The notes: a model not told the origin generated them from the sequence alone. Positions 52,753 to 61,682 are shown, numbered from the stretch's first letter. The stretch: DNA of 64,000 nucleotides from JBBWZH01 sp035544115 (GCA_963714145.1 OY970235.1:10012358-10076357); one strand, 5' to 3'. Made by a program: numbers and translations.

Positions 52753-53927
52753 CGCGATCCGCCCGGGCCGTCCGGCCGGATCTCCGCCGCCGCCGCGGCG
52801 CCGGGCTGCCCGTTCGACCCGTCCGGGCTGGCTGGGCCGTCCGGGCCGGCTGGGCCGGCTGGGGCGGCCGGGTTGGCTGGGGTGACTGGGCCGGCTGGGT
52901 GGGCCGGGCCGGTTGGGGTGGTCGGGCCGGTTGGGGTGGTCGGGCCGGTTGGGGTGGTCGGGCCGGTTGGGGTCGTCGGGCCGGTTGGGGTGGCCGGCCG
53001 GACGGCCGCCGGCCGTCCCGGCGAGCGCGCGGGGTGGACGGCCGCGCCGAGGCGGCCGGCGGCCTCGGCCGCGACGAGCACCGCCACCACGTCCCGGCCG
53101 AAGCGGGCGTCGCAGGGGTGGTGCACGGTGCCGGTGGCGACCGCTCTGACGAACTCGTCCAGGATCCGGGTGGCCACCTCGGCCGGGCTCAGCTGCCCGG
53201 CCGGGACGGTCGCGAAGCCGGCGGGGCCGGAGAAGACGATCTCGTCCCCGGTGGCCGCCGGCGGCGCGTCCAGGGTTAGCGAGAGCATCGACCCGGCGCC
53301 GGAGACGTGCCGCAGCAGCACGTTCGTGGTCGAGTGCGCCGCCGGCATGGCCAGCACCTCGGCGACCGGGCCGAGCACCGGCAGCAGCACCGAGAGCGCG
53401 TGCGGGCCGATGTCCCAGACCCCGCCGTGCAGCCGCCGCCAGGGCGAGCCGCCGTACGGGTTGCCCGGCTGGAAGATAGAGGCGTACAGGCTGACCCGGG
53501 CCCCGTCCCAGCTGCCGGCCGCCATCCTGGCCAGGAAGCCGGCGACCTCCGGCTGGTACCGCCGGGTGAAGAAGACCCGGGCGACCAGCCGGTTGGCGTC
53601 CACCGTGGCGGCGATCCGGTCGGCCGCGGCGACGGTGAACGCCAGCGGCTTGTCCAGCAGCAGGTGTTTGCCGGCGGCCGCGGCGTGCAGCGCCAGCGGG
53701 GCCTGTACGTCGGGGGGCAGCGCGACCGCGACCGCGTCGACCTCGGCCAGCAGCGCGTCCACCGACCCGTACGGGCGGACCGCGAACCGGTCGGCAAGTT
53801 TCGCGGCCTTCGTCAGGTCGCGCCCCCAGACGCCGACGAACTCGACGCCAGGGTGGCCGGCGAGGGCGGCCCCGTGCGCCTCGGCGGCCCAGTGGCCGGT
53901 GCCCAGCAGGCCGAACCGCAGGGCCAT
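52749..53927 (-). CDS. Gfo/Idh/MocA-family oxidoreductase with repeat tail
   Basis: A 392-residue protein. The Rossmann part has FGLLGTGHWAAEAHG (4-18), and the catalytic lysine lies in LLLDKPLAFT. The C-terminal alpha/beta domain shows PYGGSPWRRLHGGVWDIGPHALS. The first about 295 residues are a complete sugar or inositol dehydrogenase-like enzyme. The last 95 residues are a TPTGPT hexapeptide repeat and Pro/Ala stretch. GGGAGGCG precedes ATG 53927. It is co-translated with the ThDP enzyme, which suggests a shared carbohydrate or polyol route. Confidence 0.85.
   Translation of the reverse strand: MALRFGLLGTGHWAAEAHGAALAGHPGVEFVGVWGRDLTKAAKLADRFAVRPYGSVDALLAEVDAVAVALPPDVQAPLALHAAAAGKHLLLDKPLAFTVAAADRIAATVDANRLVARVFFTRRYQPEVAGFLARMAAGSWDGARVSLYASIFQPGNPYGGSPWRRLHGGVWDIGPHALSVLLPVLGPVAEVLAMPAAHSTTNVLLRHVSGAGSMLSLTLDAPPAATGDEIVFSGPAGFATVPAGQLSPAEVATRILDEFVRAVATGTVHHPCDARFGRDVVAVLVAAEAAGRLGAAVHPARSPGRPAAVRPATPTGPTTPTGPTTPTGPTTPTGPTTPTGPAHPAGPVTPANPAAPAGPAGPDGPASPDGSNGQPGAAAAAEIRPDGPGGSR
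52911..53000 (-). repeat. 18-bp coding minisatellite, five near-identical copies
   Basis: Five copies of GGTTGGGGTGGTCGGGCC encode TPTGPT hexapeptides in the oxidoreductase tail. Near identity indicates recent expansion. Confidence 0.85.
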
Positions 53928-54170
53928 CGAACGCCTCCCGTCCCATGCCGTCGGCGCGGTGCCGCCCGGCCACCCCCAGTGTCCCCGGCCGGTCGATGGG
54001 GCCGGCCGACTGATTCTGCCAACTGATACCCGATGCGCACTAGGCGGGTTGAATCGGACGGAACAGGCTGGTTCAATCTTGCCGAGACCTCTCTGGGACG
54101 TACGCGGCGGACACAGCAGGGTGGTTGTCCCCCACACGTCCGCGGCGGCACACCGCGAGAGGAGCCGCGC

Positions 54171-55262
54171 ATGCTCAGGCGGCCGATGTTCCAGGCACTG
54201 TTCAGCACACTCTTACTGACCTTGGCGCTCCTCGTCATCGCGCCCGCCGGGCCGGCCAACGCGGCGGCCACCCGGATCATGCCGCTCGGCGACTCGATCA
54301 CCGGCTCGCCCGGCTGCTGGCGGGCGCTGCTCTGGCAGCACCTGCAGACCACCGGCTTCACCAACATCGACATGGTCGGCACCCAGGCGCCGCAGGGCTG
54401 CGGGGTGCCCTACGACGGGGACGGCGAGGGCCACGGCGGGGCGCTGGTCACCGCGGTCGCCGACCAGAACCAGCTGCCCGGCTGGCTGGCCGCCACCCAT
54501 CCGGACATCGTCCTGATGCACTTCGGCACCAACGACGTCTGGAGCGCGCTGACGCCGACCCAGGTGCTGGCCGCGTACAGCAAGCTGGTCGACCAGATGC
54601 GGGCCAGCAACCCGGCGATGAAGATCATCGTCGCGCAGATCATCCCGCTCGCCCCGTCCGGCTGCGCCGACTGCCCGCAGCGGGCGGTCGCGCTGAACGC
54701 GGCGATCCCCGGCTGGGCCGCCGGCAAGACCACCGCCCAGTCGCCGATCACCGTCGTCGACCAGTGGACCGGCTTCAACTCCGCCGCCGACACCGGCGAC
54801 GGCGTGCACCCCAACGACAGCGGCATCCAGAAGATGGCCGACCGGTGGTACCCGGCGCTGACCGCGGCGCTGTCCGGGACCACCCCGCCGACCCCGCCGA
54901 CGAGCAGCCCGCCGTCGCAGCCGGTGCCGACCACACCGCCCACCACCCCGCCGGCCGGTGGGCGCTGCACGGCCAGCTACCGGGTGGTCAACTCCTGGCA
55001 GGGCGGGTTCCAGGCCGACGTCACGGTCACCAACACCGCGGCGGCCCCGAGCACGGCCTGGCGGGCCGCGTTCGCCTTCGCCAACGGCCAGCTGATCAGC
55101 CAGCTCTGGGGCGGCACGCCGACCCAGACCGGCGCCGCCGTAGCGGTACAGAACATGTCCTGGAACGGCGCGGTCGGCCCGGCCGCTTCGACCACGTTCG
55201 GCTTCATCGCCAGCCAGAACGGGACCAACGCGGTCCCGGCCGTCACCTGCACGATGACCTGA
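54171..55262 (+). CDS. Secreted SGNH esterase (CE3-like) with CBM2
   Basis: A 363-residue secreted esterase. A signal peptide (FSTLLLTLALLVIAPAGPANAA) is followed by an SGNH/GDSL hydrolase domain with Ser42 in PLGDSIT, Gly/Asn in HFGTNDV (about 117-123) and His213 in GDGVHPND. A Pro/Thr linker leads to a carbohydrate-binding module family 2 (about 265-363, CTASYRVVNSWQGGFQADVTV, MSWNGAV). Such enzymes deacetylate xylan or similar plant polymers. The ATG at 54171 with GAGAGGAG is preferred to a longer frame from 54033. It is divergent from the oxidoreductase. Confidence 0.9.
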   Translation: MLRRPMFQALFSTLLLTLALLVIAPAGPANAAATRIMPLGDSITGSPGCWRALLWQHLQTTGFTNIDMVGTQAPQGCGVPYDGDGEGHGGALVTAVADQNQLPGWLAATHPDIVLMHFGTNDVWSALTPTQVLAAYSKLVDQMRASNPAMKIIVAQIIPLAPSGCADCPQRAVALNAAIPGWAAGKTTAQSPITVVDQWTGFNSAADTGDGVHPNDSGIQKMADRWYPALTAALSGTTPPTPPTSSPPSQPVPTTPPTTPPAGGRCTASYRVVNSWQGGFQADVTVTNTAAAPSTAWRAAFAFANGQLISQLWGGTPTQTGAAVAVQNMSWNGAVGPAASTTFGFIASQNGTNAVPAVTCTMT

Positions 55263-55267
55263 CCCGC

Positions 55268-55313
55268 CGCGGCACCGCCGTCGACCCGCCCCGGGGCCGG
55301 CGGCGGTGCCGCG
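55268..55313 (+). terminator. Terminator of the SGNH esterase gene
   Basis: A 13-bp perfect stem CGCGGCACCGCCG/CGGCGGTGCCGCG with a 20-nt loop, just after the stop codon. Confidence 0.65.
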
Positions 55314-55390
55314 TCCGGACCGTGTCCCGCGGTGGCGTGTGCCGAGCCGCCGTCCCGTCGGCGGCGCTGTCCGTCCCGCCGTCCTGCGCG

Positions 55391-55715
55391 GGTGACGCCT
55401 CCCGTCCGGCGGTGACGCTTCCCGTCCGGCGGTGGGGTCTTGCGTTCGGCGGTGGCCTCGCGTTCGGCGGTGGGCCGTGCGTTCGGCGGTGGGGCCTTCC
55501 GTTCGGCGGTGACGCCTTCCGTTCGGCGGTGGGGCCTTGGGTTCGGCGGTGGGGCCTCGCGTCCGGCGGTGGGGTCTTGCGTTCGCCGGTGATGACTTTG
55601 CGGCCCGGGTGACGGCGGACGGGCGTCACCCGCCACCCGAACCTGTCACCCGCCACCCGAACCCGTCACCGTCACCGTCACCCGGACCGTCACCTGCCAC
55701 CGAACCCGTCACCGG
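55391..55715. repeat. Best-preserved iteron array: 11 left iterons, hairpin, right iterons
   Basis: Eleven left units start GGTGACG/GGTGGGG/GGTGATG, and nine are exactly 20 bp (others 18 and 19). Then comes the core GGTGACGGCGGACGGGCGTCACC and right units GTCACCCGCCACCCGAACCY at 20 bp, decaying into GTCACC at shorter steps. It sits between the esterase terminator and the O-methyltransferase, ending 66 bp before the latter. No gene is seen between 55263 and 55780. Confidence 0.88.
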
Positions 55716-55780
55716 TGGGGGAGGCCGGCATACCCGGGCCCGACAGGCGGGGTGGGGCGGCGGGGCGCAGAATCCTCGGC

Positions 55781-56452
55781 ATGGGTGAGCAGCGCTGGGC
55801 CGAGGTGGACGGGTACCTGACCGAGCTGTTCGGCGGTGCCGACCCGGCGCTGGCCGCGGCACAGGAGGCCGGCCGGGCCGCCGGCATGCCGGACATTTCG
55901 GTGTCGGCCGAGCAGGGCCGGCTGCTGCGGGTGCTGGCCCGGGCGGTGCACGCCCGCGCCATCCTCGAGGTCGGCACGCTGGCCGGGTTCAGCACGATCT
56001 GGCTGGCCCGGTCGCTGCCGCCCGGTGGCCGGCTGATCAGCCTGGAGGCGGTGCCGCTGCACGCCGAGGTGGCCCGGTCCAACCTCGCCCGGGCCGGCCT
56101 CGCGGACGTCGCCGAGGTGCGGCTCGGTCCGGCCGCCGAGTCGATGGCCGAGCTGGACGCCACCGGCGCCGGCCCGTTCGACCTGGTCTTCATCGACGCG
56201 GACAAGCCCGGGTACCCGGAGTACCTGTCCTGGGCGCTGAAGCTGACCCGGCCGGGCAGCCTGATCGTGGCCGACAACGTGGTCCGCGGCGGCGCGCTGG
56301 CCGACCTGGACAACACCGAGCCGAACGTGGCCGGCGTCCGGCAGTACCTGGAGCTGGTCGCCGCCGAGCCGCGGCTGACCGCGACCGCGCTGCAGACCGT
56401 CGGGGCCAAGGGCTGGGACGGCCTGTCGATCGCGGTGGTCGAGGCGGGCTGA
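55781..56452 (+). CDS. SAM-dependent O-methyltransferase (CCoAOMT/COMT-like)
   Basis: A 223-residue class I methyltransferase. Motif I is AILEVGTLAGFSTIWLA (about 65-81), followed by ISLEAVPLHAEVA, the metal-binding DLVFIDADKPGYPEY and ADNVVRGG. It likely methylates a catechol-type hydroxyl with divalent metal. The ATG at 55781 fits the family start; a GTG at 55715 would place the start inside the iteron array's edge. The GNAT gene begins 5 nt after its stop. Confidence 0.87.
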   Translation: MGEQRWAEVDGYLTELFGGADPALAAAQEAGRAAGMPDISVSAEQGRLLRVLARAVHARAILEVGTLAGFSTIWLARSLPPGGRLISLEAVPLHAEVARSNLARAGLADVAEVRLGPAAESMAELDATGAGPFDLVFIDADKPGYPEYLSWALKLTRPGSLIVADNVVRGGALADLDNTEPNVAGVRQYLELVAAEPRLTATALQTVGAKGWDGLSIAVVEAG

Positions 56453-56457
56453 GGCGG

Positions 56458-56904
56458 GTGCGGGTCAGCCACGCCGACTTCGAGCTGGACGACGCGCCCG
56501 ACCGGATCGACCCGGATGCGCTCTGGGCGTTCTTGTCCACCGAGGCGTACTGGGGCCGCTGGCGATCGCGGGCCGACGTGGAGCGGCAGCTCGCCGCGGC
56601 CTGGCGGGTGGTCGGCGCGTACCGGGCGCGGACCGGGGAGATGGTCGGCTTCGCCCGGGCGATCTCGGACGGCGTCTCGTTCGGCTACCTGGCCGACGTG
56701 TACGTCGCCGGCCCGGCCCGCGGCTGTGGGCTGGGCAAGCGACTGGTCGAGACGATGATCGACGCCGGGCCCGGCGCCGGCTTCCGCTGGGCCCTGCACA
56801 CCGCCGACGCGCACGGCCTCTACCGCCAGTTCGGCTTCGCCGAGCCGGACCACACGTTCCTGGAACGCCCAGCCGTCCCGCGCCCCGGCCCCGCCCCGCG
56901 CTGA
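56458..56904 (+). CDS. GNAT-family N-acetyltransferase
   Basis: A 148-residue acetyltransferase with LADVYVAGPARGCGLGKRLVETM (about 79-101) containing the acetyl-CoA pyrophosphate loop RGCGLGK, and a terminal YRQFGFAEPD. It starts with GTG 5 nt behind the methyltransferase, probably coupled to it. Substrate unknown. Confidence 0.85.
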   Translation: MRVSHADFELDDAPDRIDPDALWAFLSTEAYWGRWRSRADVERQLAAAWRVVGAYRARTGEMVGFARAISDGVSFGYLADVYVAGPARGCGLGKRLVETMIDAGPGAGFRWALHTADAHGLYRQFGFAEPDHTFLERPAVPRPGPAPR

Positions 56905-56989
56905 ACCCCGCCCGGTCCGGCCTGCCTGGTCCTGCCCGTCCGGCCCGGCTCGGTCCGTTCCGTTCCAGGCCGCCCGTTCCCGCCGTGCC

Positions 56990-57690
56990 GATGATGGCGT
57001 CCGTTCGGCGGTGACGGCACCGGGCCCCGGCCGGTGATGGCATCGCCCTGCCGGTGACGGTTTCGGCTGTCGGGTGACGACATGCTCGCGCGGGTGATGG
57101 CGCTCAGCCACCACCCGCGCCGCCAGGTCATCACCGGCCGCACCAACCCGTCACCCGGGCCCCCCAGCCGGTGACGGCACCGCCCTGCCAGTGACGGTTT
57201 CGGCTGCCGGGTGACGACATGGTCCCGCGGGTGATGGCGCTCAGCCACCACCCGCGCCGCCAAGTCATCACCGGCCGCACCAACCCGTCACCGGGCCCCC
57301 CAGCCGATCACGGCACCGCCCCGCCAGTGACGACAGCACGGGTGACGGCTGAGCGTCATCACCAGGCGCACAGATCATCACTGGGCGGACCATGCCGTCA
57401 CCGGGCGCATTGTGCCGTCACCGAGCGGCTGCCGCGGGCGAGCAGCGGTCGTGACCCTGCATCGAGGCGGGAGTACTGGTCGGTGGTCGGGGTGAGGGTG
57501 GCGGCCCGCCCGTTCCCGCTGTGCCGGTGATGGCGTCCGTTCGGCGGTGATGACTTCGCAGCACGGGTGATGGCTGAGCGCCATCACCAGGCGCACAAAA
57601 TCATCACCGGGCGCACTATGCCGTCACCGGGCGTACAAACTCATCACTAGACGCACAAACTTGTCGCCGGGCGGACTTATGCCGTCACCG
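56990..57690. repeat. Three iteron arrays in a segmental tandem duplication
   Basis: Array units run about 56990-57160, 57170-57425 and 57524-57690. Each shows GTGACGG-type left iterons at 20 bp, a hairpin (GGTGATGGCTGAGCGCCATCACC in the last) and CATCACC/CGTCACC right iterons at 20 bp. Flank CCGCCCGTTCCCGCYGTGCCG precedes both the first and the last array. The final iteron overlaps the aldo/keto reductase stop codon. Confidence 0.87.
57424..57508 (-). pseudogene. Remnant copy of the aldo/keto reductase 3' end
   Basis: About 80 bp closely match 57690-57768, the last codons of the reductase gene (GAGCGGTCGTGA, GTACTGGTCGG, GTCAGGGTGAGGGTGGCGGC). The copy has indels and lies between two iteron arrays, so it is a scar of tandem duplication and not an expressed gene. 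Confidence 0.7.
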
Positions 57691-58548
57691 GGTGGCGGCT
57701 GCGGGCGAGGAGCGGTCGTGAGCTGCGTCGAGGCGGGCGTACTGGTCGGGGGTCAGGGTGAGGGTGGCGGCGGCGGTGTTCTCGGCGAGGTGGGTCAGCG
57801 AGCTGGTGCCGGGGATCGGGATGATCACGGGGGAGCGGTGCAGCAGCCAGGCCAGGGCGACCTGGGTGGGGGTGGCGTCGAGCTCCGCGGCGACCTCGGC
57901 CAGCGGGCCGGTGCGGGCGGCGTGGGTGCCGTTCGCGATCGGCAGCCAGGGGATGAACGCGATGCCTTCGGCGGTGCAGTGGTCGAGGACGTCCTCGTGC
58001 CGGCGGTCGGTCAGGTTGTAGAGGTTCTGCACGCTCACGATCGGCACGATCTCCCGGGCCCGTTCCAGCTCGCCGACGGTGACCTCGGACAGGCCGATGT
58101 GCCGCACCACGCCGTCCTCGCGCAGTTGGCGCAGCGCGCCGAGCTGCTCGGCGAACGGGACCAGCGGGTCGATCCGGTGCAGCTGCAGCAGGTCGAGGCG
58201 GTCGACCCGGAGCCGGCGCCGGCAGAGCTCGGCCTGCTGGCGCAGGTACTCGGGGCGGCCGAGCGGGGTCCACTCGTCGATGCTGGCCCGGGTCCGGCCC
58301 ACCTTGGTGCCGATCACCAGCCCGGCCGGGTACGGGTGCAGCGCCGCGGCCAGTAGTTCCTCGTTCGCGCCCAGGTCGTACGAGTCGGCGGTGTCGATGA
58401 AGGTGCCGCCGAGGTCCACGAAGGCGCGGGCGATCGCGATCGAGGCGGCCGGATCGGTCGGCCCGTCCCAGTCGGTGAGCCGCATCGCGCCGAAGCCGAG
58501 CCGACCGACGCTCAGGTCGCCGAGACCGCAGGTGAGTGCAGGAGTCAT
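57685..58548 (-). CDS. Aldo/keto reductase
   Basis: A 287-residue (beta/alpha)8 NADPH-dependent carbonyl reductase. Catalytic residues are visible: DTADSY (Asp and Tyr), VIGTKVGRT (Lys) and LLQLHRID (His), with a late IPIPGTSSLTHLAEN coenzyme site. ATG 58548 is followed by the family start. It is divergent from an ArsR-type regulator across a 64-bp gap with an 18-bp palindrome, so regulation by that protein is likely. Its 3' end borders an iteron array. Confidence 0.9.
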   Translation of the reverse strand: MTPALTCGLGDLSVGRLGFGAMRLTDWDGPTDPAASIAIARAFVDLGGTFIDTADSYDLGANEELLAAALHPYPAGLVIGTKVGRTRASIDEWTPLGRPEYLRQQAELCRRRLRVDRLDLLQLHRIDPLVPFAEQLGALRQLREDGVVRHIGLSEVTVGELERAREIVPIVSVQNLYNLTDRRHEDVLDHCTAEGIAFIPWLPIANGTHAARTGPLAEVAAELDATPTQVALAWLLHRSPVIIPIPGTSSLTHLAENTAAATLTLTPDQYARLDAAHDRSSPAAATR

Positions 58549-58586
58549 GCCGGCAACCCTGCCGGCGCCGGCTGCCGGTGGCCAGG

Positions 58587-58604
58587 ATTTAGCTACGGCT
58601 AAAT
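58587..58604. promoter_or_regulatory. ATTTAGC-N4-GCTAAAT operator
   Basis: A perfect inverted repeat with 7-bp arms in the 64-bp gap between the reductase and the ArsR-type gene, 9 nt from the latter's ATG. It is a conspicuous AT-rich site in GC-rich DNA and a probable autorepressor target. Confidence 0.7.
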
Positions 58605-58612
58605 TTGACGGT

Positions 58613-59617
58613 ATGGCGGTCCGGATCCAGCTGGCCGGGTCGGCGCTGGCCCGGGTCCGGTTCGCGGTCTCGCCGGTGTTCGAGACCGTGTTGGCGCTGG
58701 ACGTGCTGCGCCGGCCGGGCGCGCACGCCGTCCACCTGCCCTGGGTGGCGCAGGCCGGCCCGCTGCTCGAGCAGGTGCCGGAGCTGCCGCTGCTGCGGGC
58801 GCTGCTGCGGTACCCGGGCAAGCCGGCGTTCCTGCTGCCGGTGCCGGCCGCCCGGATGCCCGACCTGGCCGCCGAGCTGCGCCGGATCCGGGCCACCCCG
58901 GTCGGCCAGCTGCGCCGCGACCTGGCCTGGCTGACCGACCGGCCGCCGGCACCGCTGCGCGAGTTGCTCGCCGACCCCCGCCGCGGGCTGGCCCGGGTGG
59001 TGTCCGGGCTGCGCGCCGCGCACGACCTGCTGATCGCCCCGCACTGGCCGCGGATCGCCCGGCTACTGGACGCCGATATCGCGTACCGGGCCGGCGTGCT
59101 CACCGACGGCGGGGTGGCGGCGGTGTTCGCCGACCTGCACCGGCACGTCAGCTGGACCGGCGGCGAGCTGCTGCTCTACCCGCAGCAGCGGCCGGCCGAG
59201 GTGATCACGGTGAAGCTGACCGGGCACGGGCTGGTGCTCTCGCCGAGCGTGTTCGGCTGGCCGCGGACCTGGGCGCTGGTCCGGGTGACCGGGCCGGGCA
59301 TCGTCCGCTACCCGGCCCGCGGCCTCGGCGCGCTCTGGGAGACCCGCCCGCCGGCACCGGACGCGCTGGCCGCACTGCTGGGGTCGACCCGGGCGGCACT
59401 GCTCGGGCTGCTCGCCGAACCGGCCACCACCTCCGGGCTGGCCGCCCGGCTGGGTGTCACGGCCGGGGCGGTGTCCCAGCACGTCGGCGTGCTGCGGGCG
59501 GCCGGGCTGGTGGCCACCCGCCGGGACGGCGGGACCGTGCTGCACCTGCGTACCGGCCGGGCTGACACGTTGTTGACACAACCAGCCGACAGAGTCACCG
59601 AGACTGGCTCAGCGTGA
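58613..59617 (+). CDS. ArsR-family winged-helix regulator with DUF5937-like N-terminus
   Basis: A 334-residue regulator. The first about 250 residues form an actinobacterial DUF5937-type domain (FAVSPVFETVLALDVL, LDADIAYRAGVLTDGGVAAVFADLH). The C-terminal winged helix (about 260-320) reads TSGLAARLGVTAGAVSQHVGVLRAAGLVATRRDGGTVLHLR in pieces typical of ArsR/SmtB proteins. No metal Cys pair is seen. It is divergent from the aldo/keto reductase and probably binds the palindrome between them. Confidence 0.85.
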   Translation: MAVRIQLAGSALARVRFAVSPVFETVLALDVLRRPGAHAVHLPWVAQAGPLLEQVPELPLLRALLRYPGKPAFLLPVPAARMPDLAAELRRIRATPVGQLRRDLAWLTDRPPAPLRELLADPRRGLARVVSGLRAAHDLLIAPHWPRIARLLDADIAYRAGVLTDGGVAAVFADLHRHVSWTGGELLLYPQQRPAEVITVKLTGHGLVLSPSVFGWPRTWALVRVTGPGIVRYPARGLGALWETRPPAPDALAALLGSTRAALLGLLAEPATTSGLAARLGVTAGAVSQHVGVLRAAGLVATRRDGGTVLHLRTGRADTLLTQPADRVTETGSA

Positions 59618-59836
59618 AGATCAAAAGCTAATAGACCTCCCCTTGACGGCGTATTGACCAATATCGCCGGGGTCCGTCACGCTTCGGGATCATCCCGACA
59701 TCCGGTCGAGGTGATCGCCGTGCTCCGGCACGGTCAGGCCCGCCGGACGGGAGCCAGGCGATCCCTCTGCCTCCCGCACCAGTGGGCCCACGGCAGCACG
59801 GCCACCCGCCGTGCCCGACACCCGCAGAGGTGCAGG

Positions 59837-61423
59837 ATGACCACAGGCATCCCAGGGTCCACCCGACGGCGCGGGGCCGCGGTCGCGGCTATCGGCCTCG
59901 CCGCCGCCGTCGCCGGCGCGTTAGCCGTCTCGACGCCGGCCAGCGCGGCCCCGGCCACCGGCCAGGTCCGGATCGCAGCCGGCGCCGCGGCGGTCCCGAA
60001 CAGCTACATCGTCGGGCTGAAGGACGGCGCCGCCAGCCGGTCCGCCGTCGGTGCTGCTGCCGGCAGCCTCGCCGGCAGGTACGGCGGCTCGGTCAAGTAC
60101 ACCTACGCCAGCGCGATGCACGGGTTCGCCGCCAGCATGACGGCCGGCGCCGCCGCGAAGCTGGCCGCCGACCCGTCCGTCGCCTGGGTCGAGCAGGACT
60201 CCGTGGTCAAGCTGATCACCACCCAGACCAACGCGACCTGGGGCCTGGACCGGATCGACCAGCGGGCGCTGCCGCTGAACAGCACGTACAACTACGACAC
60301 CACAGCGACCAACGTGCACGCCTACATCATCGACACCGGCATCCGCACCACCCACGTGGACTTCGGCGGTCGGGCCTCGGTCGGCACCGACACCATCGGT
60401 GACGGCCAGAACGGCCAGGACTGCAACGGGCACGGCACGCACGTCTCCGGCACCGTCGGCGGCGCGACCTTCGGCGTGGCCAAGGGCGTCTCGCTGGTCG
60501 CGGTGCGGGTGCTCGACTGCGCCGGCAGCGGGACCAACGCCGGTGTGATCGCCGGCGTCGACTGGGTCACCGCCAACCGGATCCGGCCCGCGGTCGCCAA
60601 CATGAGCCTGGGCGGCGGTGCGTCCGCCGCGCTGGACCAGGCCGTGCAGCGGTCGATCGTGGCCGGCGTGACCTACGCGATCGCGGCCGGCAACAGCAAC
60701 GTGAACGCCTGCACCACCTCGCCGGCCCGCACCCCGGAGGCGATCACGGTCGGCGCCACCGACATCAACGACAACCGCGCCTCGTTCTCCAACTTCGGCA
60801 CCTGCCTGGACATCTTCGCCCCCGGCGTGAACATCACCTCCGACTGGGGCAGCAGCAACACGGCCACCAACACGATCAGCGGCACCTCGATGGCCACCCC
60901 GCACACCGCCGGCGCGGCGGCGCTGTACCTGGCCGCCAACCCGACGGCCGCGCCGCTGGCGGTGCGCAACGCCCTGGTCGCCAACGCCACCGCCGGCGTG
61001 GTGCGCAACCCCGGCACCGGCTCGCCCAACCTGCTGCTGTTCACCAACGCGGGCGGCCCGCCGCCCCCGCCGCCCGGCTCGTTCTTCGAGAACACCGCCA
61101 ACGTGAACATCCCGGACGCCGGGGCCGCGGTGGAGTCGCCGATCACGGTCACCGGGGTCAGCGGCAACGCACCGGCCGCCCTGCAGGTCGGCGTGACGAT
61201 CACCCACACCTACCGCGGTGACCTGGTCATCGACCTGGTCGGGTCGAACGGCACGACGATCCGGCTGAAGAACTCGAGCACCACCGACAGCGCCGACAAC
61301 GTGATCGCCACGTTCACCGTGAACGGCACCGCGATCCCGGCGAACGGCACCTGGCGGCTGCGCGTGCAGGACGTCTTCGCCATCGACACCGGCTTCATCG
61401 ACCAGTGGAGCCTGCAGTTCTGA
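59837..61423 (+). CDS. Secreted subtilisin-like serine protease with P-domain
   Basis: A 528-residue exported protease. A signal peptide is followed by an I9 propeptide (PNSYIVGLKDGAASRS, about 55-125), then the S8 domain with Asp166 (IIDTGI), His199 (HGTHVSG) and Ser351 (GTSMATPH). A Pro-rich linker leads to a proprotein-convertase P-domain (about 425-528, THTYRGDLVIDLVGSNGT). It is a broad secreted protease of the aqualysin/proteinase K group. ATG 59837 with GAGGTG is chosen over an upstream frame at 59654 because it begins a normal leader. Confidence 0.93.
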   Translation: MTTGIPGSTRRRGAAVAAIGLAAAVAGALAVSTPASAAPATGQVRIAAGAAAVPNSYIVGLKDGAASRSAVGAAAGSLAGRYGGSVKYTYASAMHGFAASMTAGAAAKLAADPSVAWVEQDSVVKLITTQTNATWGLDRIDQRALPLNSTYNYDTTATNVHAYIIDTGIRTTHVDFGGRASVGTDTIGDGQNGQDCNGHGTHVSGTVGGATFGVAKGVSLVAVRVLDCAGSGTNAGVIAGVDWVTANRIRPAVANMSLGGGASAALDQAVQRSIVAGVTYAIAAGNSNVNACTTSPARTPEAITVGATDINDNRASFSNFGTCLDIFAPGVNITSDWGSSNTATNTISGTSMATPHTAGAAALYLAANPTAAPLAVRNALVANATAGVVRNPGTGSPNLLLFTNAGGPPPPPPGSFFENTANVNIPDAGAAVESPITVTGVSGNAPAALQVGVTITHTYRGDLVIDLVGSNGTTIRLKNSSTTDSADNVIATFTVNGTAIPANGTWRLRVQDVFAIDTGFIDQWSLQF

Positions 61424-61476
61424 CCCTCACCTGACGGCGGCCTGACGGGCGCGGCCTGATGGGCGCGGCCTGATGG

Positions 61477-61512
61477 GCGCGGCCCCCGACCCGGGCGGGT
61501 CGGGGGCCGCGC
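61477..61512 (+). terminator. Terminator of the subtilase gene
   Basis: A 16-bp perfect stem GCGCGGCCCCCGACCC/GGGTCGGGGGCCGCGC with a 4-nt loop. Three direct repeats of GGGCGCGGCCTGAT lead into it. Confidence 0.8.
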
Positions 61513-61574
61513 TCTGGCTACCGGCCTGTCCGGGCCGGCTGGGCCTGCCGGGTCACGGCTGGGGCCGGGCGCTG

Positions 61575-61682
61575 GCCGGTCGGGTTACCGCGGGCCGGGT
61601 TGCCGCGGGCCGGGTTGCCGCGGGCCGGGTTGCCGCGGGCCGGGTTACGGCCGGCCGGGTTACGGCCGGCCGGGTTACGGCT
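61575..61682. repeat. 15-bp minisatellite between convergent proteases
   Basis: About seven copies of CGGGCCGGGTTGCCG/CCGGCCGGGTTACGG run up to and just over the stop codon of the leftward protease. They are non-coding except for the last few bases. Confidence 0.75.
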
